From: Seinonella peptonophila
GTDB taxonomy: Bacteria; Bacillota; Bacilli; Thermoactinomycetales; Thermoactinomycetaceae
NCBI RefSeq assembly: GCF_900129355.1
Contig: NZ_FQVL01000005.1
Coordinates: 62,001 to 126,000, forward strand
Direction of reading: 5' to 3'
DNA: 64,000 bases
Every line of letters begins with the position of its first letter. The first letter of the stretch is position 1. Of this stretch, positions 43,779 through 53,793 are shown one piece after another. The position numbers and the translations under genes were made by a program. The notes beneath the pieces were generated by a model. The model was not told where the DNA came from, made no database searches, and worked only from the letters and a program-made list of their open reading frames with translations.

Positions 43779-44837
43779 TCAATTGATGTAGCCTCGTGGA
43801 TTGACTGGATTTCCATTCTTCCACACTTCAAAATGCAAGTGAGGCCCTGAAGAGCGACCATTATTTCCCACTTCAGCAATTTTCTGTCCTTTGCTCACCT
43901 TTTGACCAACACTTACCAATACCGTACTACGATACATATGTGCATATAAAGTGGACAAGCCTCCACCGTGATTGATCATGACATAATACCCATATCCACC
44001 AGGATTCGCCTTGGTCAGTGACACAACTCCCGAGTCAGCAGCATAGATTGGTTTCCCAATCGGTCTTGGAATATCTACTCCCGCGTGTATATGATCGCCA
44101 CGGTTTTGCCCATAATTCCAATAAACCATTCCCTGTGTCGATGGGAACCCTAACACGCCTGAACCAAAGTTATTATTGAAGTCCCCAGAAGCTTTCTTTG
44201 CCAACTTCTGTAGTTCTTCAATATCTTTCTTTGTAGCCTCTTCTTCTTTGGTGATTTTTTCTAATTGTTGACTATTTTTGTCATATGTACTTTTAATTGT
44301 CGCTAATTTTTTCTGAGCGTTTTCAATCAATGGTTGTTGTTTTTGTTTAGAAGCCGCTAGTTGTTTTTGTGCTGTCGTGATTTTTTCTTTGGTTTCTCGA
44401 TAGCCAGTGACTACATTTGACTCTCTTTTGGCTAATGTACTGATTAATTGATAACGAACCAAAAACTCTTCGAAGCTTTTCGAGGTAAGAATTTTGGACA
44501 TATATCGAGTCTCACCTTGAATGTACATGCGGCGAATAAATTTTTTTAATTGTTGCTCCTTCTTCGCCAATAATTTCTGGTTTGCTGCCATTTGTTCGTT
44601 ATATTGAGCCATTTTCTTATCCAGTTCTTCAATCTGTGTCTCTAGTTTTTCAACTTCTTGTTTCGATTGATCCAGTTGACCTTTTACTTTGTCAACTTCT
44701 TTTTCGACATTCTGTTTCTGCTTTTGTATCTCTTTTAATTTTTCTTGTGGTTTTTTCTCAGCAAAACTAGACCCTGGAATCCATGAACTGACCAGAACGA
44801 TAGTTGCCACCAAAGTGATGAATAGTTTTTGCTTCAA
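43779..44837 (-). CDS. EnvC-like M23 murein peptidase
   Basis: A 352-aa paralogue of the next gene. Signal peptide at about 1-26 (MKQKLFITLVATIVLVSSWI), coiled coils rich in Lys, Gln and Glu (about 28-225), then the M23 domain with HIHAGVDIPRPIGKPIYAAD and SSGPHLHFEVWKNGNPVNPR. GGAGG lies 8 nt before TTG 44837. It directly follows ftsX, the position expected for the periplasmic or wall-side partner of the FtsEX complex. Confidence 0.88.
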   Translation of the reverse strand: MKQKLFITLVATIVLVSSWIPGSSFAEKKPQEKLKEIQKQKQNVEKEVDKVKGQLDQSKQEVEKLETQIEELDKKMAQYNEQMAANQKLLAKKEQQLKKFIRRMYIQGETRYMSKILTSKSFEEFLVRYQLISTLAKRESNVVTGYRETKEKITTAQKQLAASKQKQQPLIENAQKKLATIKSTYDKNSQQLEKITKEEEATKKDIEELQKLAKKASGDFNNNFGSGVLGFPSTQGMVYWNYGQNRGDHIHAGVDIPRPIGKPIYAADSGVVSLTKANPGGYGYYVMINHGGGLSTLYAHMYRSTVLVSVGQKVSKGQKIAEVGNNGRSSGPHLHFEVWKNGNPVNPRGYIN

Positions 44838-44925
44838 AACTAGACCCTCCTGATGTTTTAGCAAATAAGGATTCACTGTTAGTCTTTCAGTATAATCATT
44901 TTCTAAAAATTGGCAAATTACAACG

Positions 44926-45822
44926 TTAAATCTTTAAGAATCGATGGACGGAGATGATACTTCCTGTTACTCCAATGAAAGCACCTAGTAGCAAAATTGA
45001 TCCACCTACATATGGCCCGAGTGAAAGCATAGGCATCAGTTTAAAAATACCATAAGTTGGTCCATCATTTATCACGCTAAGAGCTGCTTGATAGAGGATC
45101 AAGACTAATATGATCGGGAAGACCGCTCCACTTACTCCAATAAAGGAACCTTCAAAAAAGAATGGCCATCGAATAAACCAGTTACTCGCTCCTACCAGTC
45201 GCTGAATTTCAATCTCGCGATGGCGTGCAATAATCGTCAATTTAATTGTGTTGGAGATAAGGAAAGCAGAAAGTCCTGCTAATCCAAAGCCAAAGATCAA
45301 CACGATATTTCTAAGCCATCCAGAAAAGCTGAGTAGCCTTTCAGTAACCCCTTGCCCATAATCGACCGCTTCAACGCCTGGCATACCTTCAAAACGAGCA
45401 GCCATTTTGCCAGTCATATCTGGATTCTTGGGCTGGATTCGGATGACATCTGGCAATGGATTTGATCCATCATCGCTTAGTCCTTCAATAAACTGCGTAT
45501 CTGACCATTGCTCTTTGATCTGTTTTAAACCTTCTTCTTTTGAAACATACTCAACTGACTTCTGATCTGGATCAGCTTTTAATTTGTTTACCATTTCACT
45601 GATCTTTGCTTGTCCCAAGTTCTCTTTTAATGAGATTGTAATCGCAACTTGTTTATCAAGCTCATTGGAGATATAGCGCATATTAAAGGCCACGATTAGG
45701 AAAATTCCAAAGACAAACAGGGTAACTGCTACAGCACTGATAGCAGCAAAACTCATCGCCAAGTTTCTTTGCACCCCGCGGTACGCCTCACGCAGATGAC
45801 GAGTCAGGGTCTCAATCTTCAT
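44926..45822 (-). CDS. ftsX: Cell division protein FtsX
   Basis: A 298-aa permease-like protein with one N-terminal span (about 22-45), a large outer domain (about 48-170, ending GVEAVDYGQGVTERLL), then three spans with the conserved cytoplasmic stretch IARHREIEIQRLVGASNWFI between them. FtsX transmits ATP hydrolysis by FtsE to wall hydrolases outside. Its ATG overlaps the ftsE gene by 11 nt. Confidence 0.95.
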   Translation of the reverse strand: MKIETLTRHLREAYRGVQRNLAMSFAAISAVAVTLFVFGIFLIVAFNMRYISNELDKQVAITISLKENLGQAKISEMVNKLKADPDQKSVEYVSKEEGLKQIKEQWSDTQFIEGLSDDGSNPLPDVIRIQPKNPDMTGKMAARFEGMPGVEAVDYGQGVTERLLSFSGWLRNIVLIFGFGLAGLSAFLISNTIKLTIIARHREIEIQRLVGASNWFIRWPFFFEGSFIGVSGAVFPIILVLILYQAALSVINDGPTYGIFKLMPMLSLGPYVGGSILLLGAFIGVTGSIISVHRFLKI

Positions 45823-46498
45823 ATCCGTACTCGCCCCCTAGTTCATCTCGAACAATCAGACCTTGCTCAATCGCAATTACTCTTTGTCGAAGTGTATTTA
45901 CTATCTCTTTGTTATGGGTTGCCATCACAACAGTCGTGCCTCTATTATTGATCTCTTCTAACAGATACATAATATCCCAAGAGTTCTCAGGGTCGAGATT
46001 ACCTGTCGGCTCATCCGCGATCACAAGTGATGGGTTATTCACAATGGCACGAGCGATAGAGACACGTTGTTGTTCGCCCCCTGAAAGCTGATTAGGCTTT
46101 GCATGTATCCGATCAGATAAACCAACCAGTTCTAACACCTCTTCAACACGTGCCTTCATTTTCCGCTTAGGCGCTTCAACTGCTTCCATCGCAAATTTCA
46201 CATTTTCAAATGCTGTCATATTCGGCAATAATTTGTAATCTTGGAATACAATGCCAATTTTTCTTCGGACGTGAGGAATTTTCCAATCTCTCACACGCTT
46301 AACATTTACTCCATTAACCAGTACTACCCCATGATCAGGTTTTTCTTCTCGATACATTAACTTGATAAAGGAACTCTTACCTGCACCACTAGGCCCGACC
46401 ACATAAACAAATTCGCCCGGTTCTACACGTACATCAATTCCACGTAAAGCCTCTACACCGTTTGGATATACTTTCCAAACACCATGCATTTCAATCAC
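45812..46498 (-). CDS. ftsE: Cell division ATP-binding protein FtsE
   Basis: A 228-aa ABC ATPase. Walker A is VVGPSGAGKSSFIKLMYREE near 36, the signature NQLSGGEQQRVSIARAIVNN near 137, Walker B LVIADEPTGNLDPE, and the switch His in VVMATHNKEIVN. AAGGTG precedes GTG 46498 (MIEMHGVWKVYPNGVEALRG), which matches the family start; the frame is open ten codons further up. A TATAAT about 240 bp upstream (complement of 46732-46737) may be the promoter. Confidence 0.96.
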   Translation of the reverse strand: MIEMHGVWKVYPNGVEALRGIDVRVEPGEFVYVVGPSGAGKSSFIKLMYREEKPDHGVVLVNGVNVKRVRDWKIPHVRRKIGIVFQDYKLLPNMTAFENVKFAMEAVEAPKRKMKARVEEVLELVGLSDRIHAKPNQLSGGEQQRVSIARAIVNNPSLVIADEPTGNLDPENSWDIMYLLEEINNRGTTVVMATHNKEIVNTLRQRVIAIEQGLIVRDELGGEYGYED

Positions 46499-46794
46499 AA
46501 CATCACCTTCCAAACCACAAACTCTCATTGACTGTCACTCAATGCAAAAGAGAATCTCAGGTCACATATGATCCTTTGATTCTATCTCTCTACGCCCAGC
46601 TGATGCTCATATGCTCATCTTGATATGTAGGGAAGGTCTTACTTGATCGAAATCAATTCCTCCCAAAATAATGGGGTGTACCATGCCTGACATTATACAA
46701 CAAAAATTGCCTTTACAAAACTCACAATCTATTATAACACGTTTCACATTTTATATTAAAAAGGAAGTATACGGCAAGTTTATTCCATTTTGCA

Positions 46795-46859
46795 GACAAA
46801 GATAGGGGTTCTGTCATTACTTCACGCTTAGTCTCTATTTAAGCTATGAAGATGTATGC
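46795..46859. repeat. Dispersed intergenic repeat, copy C
   Basis: ACAAAGATAGGGGTTCTGTC and the following 45 bp resemble 39664-39727 (copy A) in the same orientation, with many substitutions. It lies just left of the omega-RNA-like element. Confidence 0.45.
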
Positions 46860-46919
46860 AAAGTGCCGCCATATATTAACTTCACGATTTCTTCTACTTC
46901 TATCCAAATTCGTCCAAGA

Positions 46920-47245
46920 GTACTCCCGCTTCTACAAGCGGTGAGGTGAATGGGACGTGGTTCGGTATCCCTTATGCGGGGATGCTTAGAACCACTTTTT
47001 TTGTTAGAATAGTTGTAGCTCTTTGAAAACTGGAGATATGGGGTTGTTGCTGGAAAGGGTCAGTAACGTAAAATCTTCAACCACCCAGCTCACCGAAGTT
47101 GCGAAAACCAAGCGAATGTAGGGAGCATAGCAGAGCATACTTTGTTTTCACCGCTGGGACGGCGGGTAGAGCCTGCTAAGATAACTGGACGTTGGTCTGG
47201 TGTTCGCAGGAATCTACCACCTCTATAGGTGGTAGTAGTTCAACA
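46920..47245 (+). mobile_element. IS200/IS605-type remnant with an omega-RNA-like right end, no tnpB
   Basis: The right end reads GCAGGAATC-TACCACC-TCTATA-GGTGGTA-GTAGTTCAAC, the stem-loop plus GTTCAAC tail that ends TnpB guide (omega) RNAs and marks the right end of IS200/IS605 transposons. About 290 bp to the left, CCGCTT-CTAC-AAGCGG (46926-46941) is a plausible left-end hairpin. The segment between has no reading frame for TnpA or TnpB. I read it as a deletion derivative or a non-autonomous palindrome-ended copy. The assignment rests on the right-end pattern only. Confidence 0.6.
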
Positions 47246-47313
47246 AGATACTTCTACTTTTCCTCTTAATAAAATAGGATTTTCCTTCACTCTATGATAA
47301 GCTCGATCTGCAA

Positions 47314-47457
47314 TCAATTTGTTAGTATTTTTATTCCATCAATGAGTACATGAGCATGGGGGTCAAAACGTTCAGCAGTCACTCGCATATCATCCCTCTG
47401 TTCACTGGGATGAATCCTGACAAACAGATTATCATTAAGCTCAATCAAATATCCCAT
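47314..47457 (-). CDS. Possible 47-aa ORF or gene fragment
   Basis: An ATG at 47457 (minus) opens 47 codons of protein-like sequence (MGYLIELNDNLFVRIHPSEQ ... AHVLIDGIKILTN) ending in TGA at 47314-47316. The same frame is open 15 codons further upstream to a stop, with AAGGAGGGGG near 47485, too far from the ATG to serve it. It may be a fragment of a larger gene. It lies between argH and the omega-RNA-like element. Confidence 0.35.
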   Translation of the reverse strand: MGYLIELNDNLFVRIHPSEQRDDMRVTAERFDPHAHVLIDGIKILTN

Positions 47458-47544
47458 AAACTGGAAAAATCTGATCTCCCCCTCCTTCGGCAGACATCTT
47501 CGTCAGGAGGCAAGTGGAATGACACATGGAATATTCACACTAAT

Positions 47545-47578
47545 ATCAAGAACCAATCCCCATACTAGGATTGGCTCT
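47545..47578 (-). terminator. Terminator overlapping the argH stop
   Basis: On the minus strand, CCAATCC and GGATTGG form a 7-bp stem with an 8-nt loop that contains the argH TAG, followed by TTCTTGATATT. The T-run is poor. Confidence 0.45.
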
Positions 47579-48971
47579 TCTCATGCAACCAAACTTTGGC
47601 TGCCTCAATCTGCTTTTGTTTCCGTTTCCATGTTGCTTCTACTTGTACACGTGCAGTCCCACCATAGCTCTTTCTTGCTTCAACCACTTGCTCTAAGCTA
47701 ATCGCTTTGAAAATATCTTCTTCTACCAATGAAGAAAACTGTTGAAACTCGCTTAAACTACATGCATTAAGCGTTTTCTTCTCTTGTATACAATGAAGTA
47801 CCAAACGACCCACGACTTCATGTGCTTCGCGGAATGGAAGACCTTTGTTCACAAGGTAATCCGCTAAGTCGGTTGCATTGGTAAAGCCAGATTCTGCACC
47901 TGATGCCATTCGTTTCTTATTTACCGTCATGGTGGCAATCATTTGTGCCATCAACTGTAATGAACCTTGCAGGGTGTGAACAGTATCAAACAGACCTTCT
48001 TTATCCTCTTGTAAATCCTTATTATAGGTGAGAGGAAGTCCCTTAATTGTGGTTAAAATGCCCATTAAGTGACCAATGACGCGTCCACTCTTCCCACGCA
48101 CTAATTCAGGGATATCAGGGTTTTTCTTTTGTGGCATCATACTGCTACCTGTGCAAAAGGCATCATCTAACTCAATATACCGAAACTCATCACTTGACCA
48201 GAGGATCAACTCTTCCGCCAAACGCGAAAGATGAACCATAATAAGCGAGCTATGGGCTAAAAACTCAACTACATAATCACGGTCACTCACTGCGTCCATA
48301 CTATTGTCATAGAGTCGAGCAAAACCGAGCTGCTCAGCTACATCGTGCCGATCAATGGGAAAAGTAGTGCCTGCCATTGCCCCTGCTCCGAGCGGACAGA
48401 GATCGACACGTTTATAGCTATCGATCAGTCGCTCTATGTCGCGTTCAAACATCGAAACATAGGCAATGAGATGATGAGCGAGTCTGACAGGTTGCGCTTT
48501 TTGCAAATGTGTATAGCCTGAAAGAATCGTATCCACATGCTCTCGTGCCTGTGAAAGTAATGCCTCCTGTAAAGCGACTAAAAGTTCTACCATCTGAACT
48601 GTCTGCCGACGCACATATAGATGGAAATCAACCTGCGCTTGGTCATTCCGACTTCTTCCTGTATGTAGCTTCCCGCCCACAGGTCCAATCTCTTCAATTA
48701 ATAATCGTTCAATATTCATATGAATGTCTTCATCTTCAATTCGAAATTCAATCTCGCCACGACGAATTCGCTCACGAATTGTGATAAGGCCTTCCTTGAT
48801 CTGCTCAGCTTCCTCTTTGGCTATAATTCCGCATCGACCTAACATGGCAACGTGGGCAAGACTGCCCGCAATATCTTCTTCAGCTAACTGTTGATCAAAA
48901 AGAATCGAGGCATTAAACGCCTCGACTAGTTGGTTGGTCTCTTTTGTAAACCGTCCACCCCATAATTTCAT
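47565..48971 (-). CDS. argH: Argininosuccinate lyase
   Basis: A 468-aa enzyme starting [20 protein letters not shown]. Fumarase/aspartase superfamily segments: [19 protein letters not shown] near 108, [20 protein letters not shown] near 155, and the signature [20 protein letters not shown] near 280 with the catalytic serine. It splits argininosuccinate into arginine and fumarate. Its ATG overlaps the argG stop by 4 nt, so argGH is a coupled pair. Confidence 0.97.
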   Translation of the reverse strand: MKLWGGRFTKETNQLVEAFNASILFDQQLAEEDIAGSLAHVAMLGRCGIIAKEEAEQIKEGLITIRERIRRGEIEFRIEDEDIHMNIERLLIEEIGPVGGKLHTGRSRNDQAQVDFHLYVRRQTVQMVELLVALQEALLSQAREHVDTILSGYTHLQKAQPVRLAHHLIAYVSMFERDIERLIDSYKRVDLCPLGAGAMAGTTFPIDRHDVAEQLGFARLYDNSMDAVSDRDYVVEFLAHSSLIMVHLSRLAEELILWSSDEFRYIELDDAFCTGSSMMPQKKNPDIPELVRGKSGRVIGHLMGILTTIKGLPLTYNKDLQEDKEGLFDTVHTLQGSLQLMAQMIATMTVNKKRMASGAESGFTNATDLADYLVNKGLPFREAHEVVGRLVLHCIQEKKTLNACSLSEFQQFSSLVEEDIFKAISLEQVVEARKSYGGTARVQVEATWKRKQKQIEAAKVWLHEKSQS

Positions 48972-50188
48972 ACCTTCTGTCCTTCTTTCTTTGCCTCCCG
49001 TTGTACATTGGCATAAACTTCTGTAGGTAATCCCCACAAACTAATAAAACCTACTGCCGCTTGATGATCAAAAGTATCGTCAGGTGTATAAGTAGCCAAT
49101 TGTTCATTATACAAGGAGTATTGTGATTCTCGTCCTGTCACTGTAGCATGCCCTTTGAAAAGGGATAAACGCACTTTTCCTGTCACTGTTTTCTGTGTCT
49201 CCGCAATAAATGCATCTAGAGCTTGCTTGAGTGGTGAAAACCAGAGCCCATCATAGATCAGTTGTGCCCATTGTTGTTCTACTTGTGGCTTAAATTTAGC
49301 AATATCCCGTGTCTGCGTCAAAAATTCAAGCTCACGATGTGCTGTTAGCAAAGTGATCGCACCAGGCGCTTCATAAACCTCACGTGATTTAATCCCTACC
49401 AAACGATTCTCAACATGGTCAATTCGACCAATCCCATGTTCTCCAGCAATTTGATTCAGCTTTGTAATGATCCGGTCTAGGCTGAGTCTCTCACCATTTA
49501 ATTTTGTTGGCACACCTTTTTCAAATGTAAGCTCAATCTCTGTTGGCTGATCTGGTGTCTCTGCAAGTGGCTTTGTTAATTCATAGGCAGCTTCTGGAGG
49601 AGCGTTCCAAGGATTTTCTAATTCACCGCATTCACAGCTACGTCCCCATAGATTCATATCGATACTAAATGGATTATCCAAGTCAACCGGAATTGGAATT
49701 TCATGCTTTTGCGCATAAGCAATCTCTTCATCGCGTGACATCTGCCACTCACGAACAGGCGCGATCACTTTTAAATCTGGCTTTAATGCTTTCACTGCTA
49801 CTTCAAACCGAACTTGATCATTTCCTTTTCCTGTACAACCGTGTGCTACAGCGACCGCACCTTTTTCCTCAGCAATCTCAACAAGTGCCTGTGTGATTAA
49901 GGGACGTGATAAAGCGGATACAAGCGGATATTTCCCCTCATACAACGCATTAGCTTGCAATGCAGGGGTTAGAAACGCCTGTGCAAATGATTCTTTAGCA
50001 TCGATCACAATCGATTCAATCGCCCCTACTTTTAAAGCTTTTTCTCGAATAAAATCAAGGTCTTTACCTTCCCCAACATCAAGTGCAACTGCAATTACAT
50101 CATAGTTATATTTTTCATTGATCCATTTAATCGCTACTGAAGTATCTAATCCGCCAGAATAGGCGAGTACTACTTTCTCCTTGGTCAC
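48968..50188 (-). CDS. argG: Argininosuccinate synthase
   Basis: A 406-aa ligase with the N-type ATP pyrophosphatase loop [18 protein letters not shown] near 8, [20 protein letters not shown] near 115, and [20 protein letters not shown] near 175. It joins citrulline and aspartate. The start is a GTG with GGAGGC about 10 nt upstream. The ARG box 37 nt upstream of it implies ArgR control in parallel with the argC operon. Confidence 0.97.
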   Translation of the reverse strand: MTKEKVVLAYSGGLDTSVAIKWINEKYNYDVIAVALDVGEGKDLDFIREKALKVGAIESIVIDAKESFAQAFLTPALQANALYEGKYPLVSALSRPLITQALVEIAEEKGAVAVAHGCTGKGNDQVRFEVAVKALKPDLKVIAPVREWQMSRDEEIAYAQKHEIPIPVDLDNPFSIDMNLWGRSCECGELENPWNAPPEAAYELTKPLAETPDQPTEIELTFEKGVPTKLNGERLSLDRIITKLNQIAGEHGIGRIDHVENRLVGIKSREVYEAPGAITLLTAHRELEFLTQTRDIAKFKPQVEQQWAQLIYDGLWFSPLKQALDAFIAETQKTVTGKVRLSLFKGHATVTGRESQYSLYNEQLATYTPDDTFDHQAAVGFISLWGLPTEVYANVQREAKKEGQKV

Positions 50189-50224
50189 TTTTCACGTGCC
50201 TCCACTCATAAAAATTCATCACTT

Positions 50225-50238
50225 TGTATTATTATACA
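50225..50238 (-). promoter_or_regulatory. ARG box upstream of argG
   Basis: TGTATTATTATACA, in the context TTTGTATTATTATACATA, matches the 18-bp ArgR/AhrC operator half-pattern (T-N-T-G-N-A-T-W4-A-T-N-C-A). It is almost the same as the box at 60761 upstream of argC. Confidence 0.75.
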
Positions 50239-50285
50239 TATTTACAGCCAAAAGTCCATTACTTTCTTAAAAAAACCATTCCTAG

Positions 50286-50466
50286 ACAAAAGTAAGGCTT
50301 CTTCATCCATATTTCACCCTTCAACCGCAAAAGCAATGAATGTTGTAAGTCTCACTTTCACGCATGCAACTGAGTTGATACAGCGAGTAGAAACACCTTT
50401 TATACATCTATGCAGCCTGAACTGAAGGCGAAGCTGAAATATTGACGGAACGACTACCTTTGCCCA
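50286..50466. repeat. Dispersed intergenic repeat, copy B (inverted, with partial second arm)
   Basis: The reverse complement of 50401-50466 (GCAAAGGTAGTCGTTCCGTC ...) matches copy A at 39664-39727 at about three-quarters of positions, including CAGTTCAGGCTGCATA. At the other end (50286-50325) ACAAAAGTAAGGCTTCTTCA with ATATTTCA loosely repeats the same start in the opposite direction. The whole unit is an imperfect inverted repeat of about 180 bp filling the argG-corA gap. Confidence 0.55.
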
Positions 50467-50562
50467 CCCTCTGATTTACTTCTTAATTTTAATGAAAGGT
50501 TTTTATTAAACTTGATTAGTATATAATACTAAAAGAATCTTTTGTTGAAAGAGAGGATTTAC

Positions 50563-51525
50563 ATGATTCGTATAATGGCAATGGATGAAACGGGTGAACT
50601 ACATTATCCCAAACAGATTGATGATCTACTGCAAAAAACATGGAATTGGTATTGGGTTGATTTTTCAACACCAACACCTGATGAAGCGCAAGAACTAGAA
50701 CGATTCTCTTTTCATCCATTAGCTGTGAAAGATTGCTATTACTATACCCAAAAACCAAAACTCGATTATTATGATGACTATCAATTCTTTGTTCTTCAAG
50801 CAATGAACCAAACGAATTATCAGGCTGAAGAAGTGGATCTCTTCATTAGTCCTACATTTGTCTTAACCTTTCATTATGATCCACGTCCTGAAATCGACAT
50901 CATCTGGGAGCGGCTCTGTGTAAATGAAGAAGGCATTCGCAATCGCGGCACACATGGTATTACATATAAGATTATAGACAAGCTTGTAGATAACTATTTC
51001 CCTGTTGCACAGAATATGGAGGATCAATTGACCGAGTTTGAAGCACACATTTTAAATCAACGGGGTACTTCCCATCATTTTATGCGAGAAATATTTCGAA
51101 TTCGTGGTCATTTACTTGACTTGCGAATGGCGATCTGGCCGATGCGCGATCTACTCTATCGAACACTAAACTCACATCGGATGCTTTTAAGTGCTGAGGA
51201 GCGTTTCTATTACTCTGACATTCATGATCATCTAATCAAGTTAGCAGGAATGATCGAATCGAGTGGCGCACTTGCTAATGATATCCGTGATCACTACCTA
51301 TCCGTTAATTCACACCGGATGAATTTACATATGATGACACTTACCATTATTACAGTTATCTTTATGCCACTCACCTTTATCGCGGGTATCTATGGCATGA
51401 ATTTCAAATATATGCCCGAACTTGAATGGAAATATGGGTACTTTGCGGTACTACTGATTATGCTAGTGATTGGACTCATACTTTTTTATAACTTTAAAAG
51501 AAAAGGTTGGTTCAACTCAGACTAA
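50563..51525 (+). CDS. corA: CorA-family divalent cation transporter
   Basis: A 320-aa protein: a long soluble N-terminal funnel domain (about 1-260) and two C-terminal spans. The first ends in the signature YGMNF (AGIYGMNFKYMPELEWKYGY near 285) and the second in FYNFKRKGWF. It forms a pentameric Mg2+ (or Co2+/Ni2+) channel. GAGAGG at 6 nt gives ATG 50563; the in-frame TTG at 50542 is upstream of that ribosome site. The next gene begins 17 nt later. Confidence 0.93.
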   Translation: MIRIMAMDETGELHYPKQIDDLLQKTWNWYWVDFSTPTPDEAQELERFSFHPLAVKDCYYYTQKPKLDYYDDYQFFVLQAMNQTNYQAEEVDLFISPTFVLTFHYDPRPEIDIIWERLCVNEEGIRNRGTHGITYKIIDKLVDNYFPVAQNMEDQLTEFEAHILNQRGTSHHFMREIFRIRGHLLDLRMAIWPMRDLLYRTLNSHRMLLSAEERFYYSDIHDHLIKLAGMIESSGALANDIRDHYLSVNSHRMNLHMMTLTIITVIFMPLTFIAGIYGMNFKYMPELEWKYGYFAVLLIMLVIGLILFYNFKRKGWFNSD

Positions 51526-51542
51526 AAGAAAGGGATGGAACT

Positions 51543-52394
51543 ATGCATCATCGTCAATGGCTTTTCTTAATCATCCTGCCGCTTTTATTAACGGCAGCTT
51601 GCTCGGTGACACCAGTGATCAAACAAGTAGATGCTAGTAAAGTCAAAAAAACAACCCCGAAAAAAGAGACTGGACAAGCCCCTATTGATCAAAAAATAAT
51701 AGCGCAATACCAAAATCAAAAGCCTACTGCATGGGGTGAACATATTCCTGGTGTTCGAGAGCGCTTACAAACAAAAGAACGAGTGATCGCTTTGACTTTT
51801 GACGCCTGTGGTGGTTCAAAAGGGAGTAAATATGATAAAAAACTGATTGAATTCTTACGCAAAGAGCGAATTCCTGCGACACTTTTTATCAATCGCCGAT
51901 GGATCGATGTTGACCCACAACGATTCTTACAGCTAGCTCATGATCCCTTATTTGAAATTGAAAATCATGGAACTGAACATCGTCCATTATCGATTAATGG
52001 ACATTCCGCCTATGGAATCAAAGGAACAAAAAATATTAAAGCACTATTGGCAGAAGTGGAAGGGAATGATAAGCGTATCCAAGAGCTGACTGGGCGGAGC
52101 CCTCATTTTTTCCGCTCAGGAACCGCTTTTTATGATGACATCGCTGTGAAAGTGGTACAAGCACTTGGGGATCAAATTGTCAATTTCGATATCTTGGGTG
52201 ACGCTGGAGCGACTCTACCCAAAAACGAAGTAAAGCGAGCATTGCTCAAAGCAAAGCCAGGTTCTATTGTTATCCTGCATATGAATCAACCAAATGGTGA
52301 TACTGCGGAAGGACTTCAAGCTGCTTTGCCTGAACTCCGTCAAAAAGGCTTTCGCTTTGTAAAACTAGAACAGTATCCTTTAGTAGACCGATAA
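51543..52394 (+). CDS. Polysaccharide deacetylase-family lipoprotein
   Basis: A 283-aa exported protein. The signal peptide ends in the lipobox LTAAC (Cys near 22), so it is lipid-anchored by Lgt. The NodB-homology domain covers about 80-275: the first motif is LTFDACGG rather than the usual TFDDG, then ENHGTEHRPLS (HxxxH-type metal site) and FFRSGTAFYDD. The TFDACGG variant is common in Bacillales homologues. It probably deacetylates a wall polysaccharide. AAAGGGATGG precedes ATG 51543. Confidence 0.87.
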   Translation: MHHRQWLFLIILPLLLTAACSVTPVIKQVDASKVKKTTPKKETGQAPIDQKIIAQYQNQKPTAWGEHIPGVRERLQTKERVIALTFDACGGSKGSKYDKKLIEFLRKERIPATLFINRRWIDVDPQRFLQLAHDPLFEIENHGTEHRPLSINGHSAYGIKGTKNIKALLAEVEGNDKRIQELTGRSPHFFRSGTAFYDDIAVKVVQALGDQIVNFDILGDAGATLPKNEVKRALLKAKPGSIVILHMNQPNGDTAEGLQAALPELRQKGFRFVKLEQYPLVDR

Positions 52395-52426
52395 AAATGA
52401 TGATATGAGTAGAGAGGTGATTGAAA

Positions 52427-52546
52427 ATGGATTGGGGAAAGTTACTGATCATGCTGGGTTTCCTTTTTATGATATTGGGAACAACATATCTAAAGCGAAA
52501 AGCTGCAAAATTCAATTTGGAACAACAAAAAGATAAATCTCAATAA
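52427..52546 (+). CDS. 39-aa single-span membrane protein
   Basis: ATG 52427 follows AGAGGTG at about 7 nt and 32 nt after the deacetylase stop. The protein has one hydrophobic span (LLIMLGFLFMILGTTYL, about 6-22) and a polar, basic tail (KRKAAKFNLEQQKDKSQ). It is probably the last gene of the corA-deacetylase unit. Its last seven bases overlap the converging gene at 52540. The layout resembles small DUF2897-like or accessory membrane proteins, but I make no assignment. Confidence 0.65.
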   Translation: MDWGKLLIMLGFLFMILGTTYLKRKAAKFNLEQQKDKSQ

Positions 52547-53793
52547 ACAATGGGTAAGTAATAGGCCATATCTCCTGTAATCTCTCGATCTACACGAGCA
52601 ATAATGGCTGAAGCTTCACCACCGATAAAAAAAGAGCCCCACAGTACTTTTCCTTGAAACTTACCTTTTAAGGTAGGAGTCTCAATTGTCTCTAACTCTA
52701 CTCTTTGTTGATATACCATTGGCTGATCCACATATTTCCGTTCTACATCTGTAGCCTCCATGATTCCTGACTGATCAAAGAGTGTGACGCCACCTCCTTC
52801 ACGACCAAAAAAGGGCTTTTGAACATACGGAGTTACACCACGGAACACATTATCTAAATAAGTGGGTAGCAAGTAAGTTTCGATCAGTTCATGTTCTTCA
52901 TCTGTAAAAAAAGTTTTTTGTTCATGAAGATTCCAAATTAATGCTTGCACAGCCTTACTTTGCATCAAAAAGGCAGATGGCGGATTCACAATTGCCACTT
53001 TTTTCTCAGCGATTAATCGAAGTAGCTGGGAGCCAATCGGAAAACCTTTTTCATCTACTTCATGTGCCATGATCTCCAGTGGGTAAAGGCGATAAAGCAG
53101 ATCAATCGGCTGCTGTTCCTCTGTTTCTGGATTGATTGCATATACCCTTTCTCGGCTAATCGATATCCGATTTAACGGGACAAACTGCGCATTGGGAAGA
53201 CCCGACTGCTTCATCAAGTAGATTGCAGTGCCGCGATCTTCTCGATGCCAATCTAATGCACTAAAAGCAATTGAGTCAATGTGATAACCACTTTTTTGAT
53301 AATCATCCATCATTTGCTGAAACGCTTTTGTCAACTGTTGCTCGCATCCTTGATTTGGATTTTCACAGTCAAAGTAATCAGCAATATATTGATTGACATA
53401 AAATGATTCGACAATACTGGTAGGCGTATCACTATTATATTCAAGCAATTTTAGCCCACAGGAAGTATATGCGAAATCAAAACGCCCGATGGTAGTCGCC
53501 ACCTGTTGATTCACTAGTAATCTTACAGATTCCCATGTTTCTGGGGGCAAACCTAGGCTAGCAAATAACGAATCTGGGGCCAAACGCAATTGATTTGCCA
53601 CCCGTGTAAATAACTGACCGATTCGACGTGTTGCTTCTCTGATCTCCTCGACAAACTGAGGAGTTATCCGATAGACAGTTGAAAGCGCATACTCTTCTTT
53701 GTAAAGAAAATCCCAATTAAAAATCCCTGCTGCTTGAAGTGGTTGATATATTTTTTTTCTTAATTTTGCATAATCCTCCACTGGTATACTCAC
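52540..53793 (-). CDS. Glutathionylspermidine synthase-family (YgiC-like) ATP-grasp protein
   Basis: A 417-aa protein of the GSP-synthase ATP-grasp family: GRFDFAYTSCGLKLLEYNSD then TPTSIVES near 103-130, IYLMKQSGLPNAQFVPLN, AIVNPPSAFLMQSKAVQAL, QKPFFGREGGGVTLF near 325, and a C-terminal GSFFIGGEASAIIARVD. These proteins form a peptide-like bond using ATP; outside true glutathionylspermidine makers the substrate is unknown. The GTG start overlaps the preceding lipoprotein stop (GTGA), so the two are coupled. Confidence 0.87.
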   Translation of the reverse strand: MSIPVEDYAKLRKKIYQPLQAAGIFNWDFLYKEEYALSTVYRITPQFVEEIREATRRIGQLFTRVANQLRLAPDSLFASLGLPPETWESVRLLVNQQVATTIGRFDFAYTSCGLKLLEYNSDTPTSIVESFYVNQYIADYFDCENPNQGCEQQLTKAFQQMMDDYQKSGYHIDSIAFSALDWHREDRGTAIYLMKQSGLPNAQFVPLNRISISRERVYAINPETEEQQPIDLLYRLYPLEIMAHEVDEKGFPIGSQLLRLIAEKKVAIVNPPSAFLMQSKAVQALIWNLHEQKTFFTDEEHELIETYLLPTYLDNVFRGVTPYVQKPFFGREGGGVTLFDQSGIMEATDVERKYVDQPMVYQQRVELETIETPTLKGKFQGKVLWGSFFIGGEASAIIARVDREITGDMAYYLPIVY

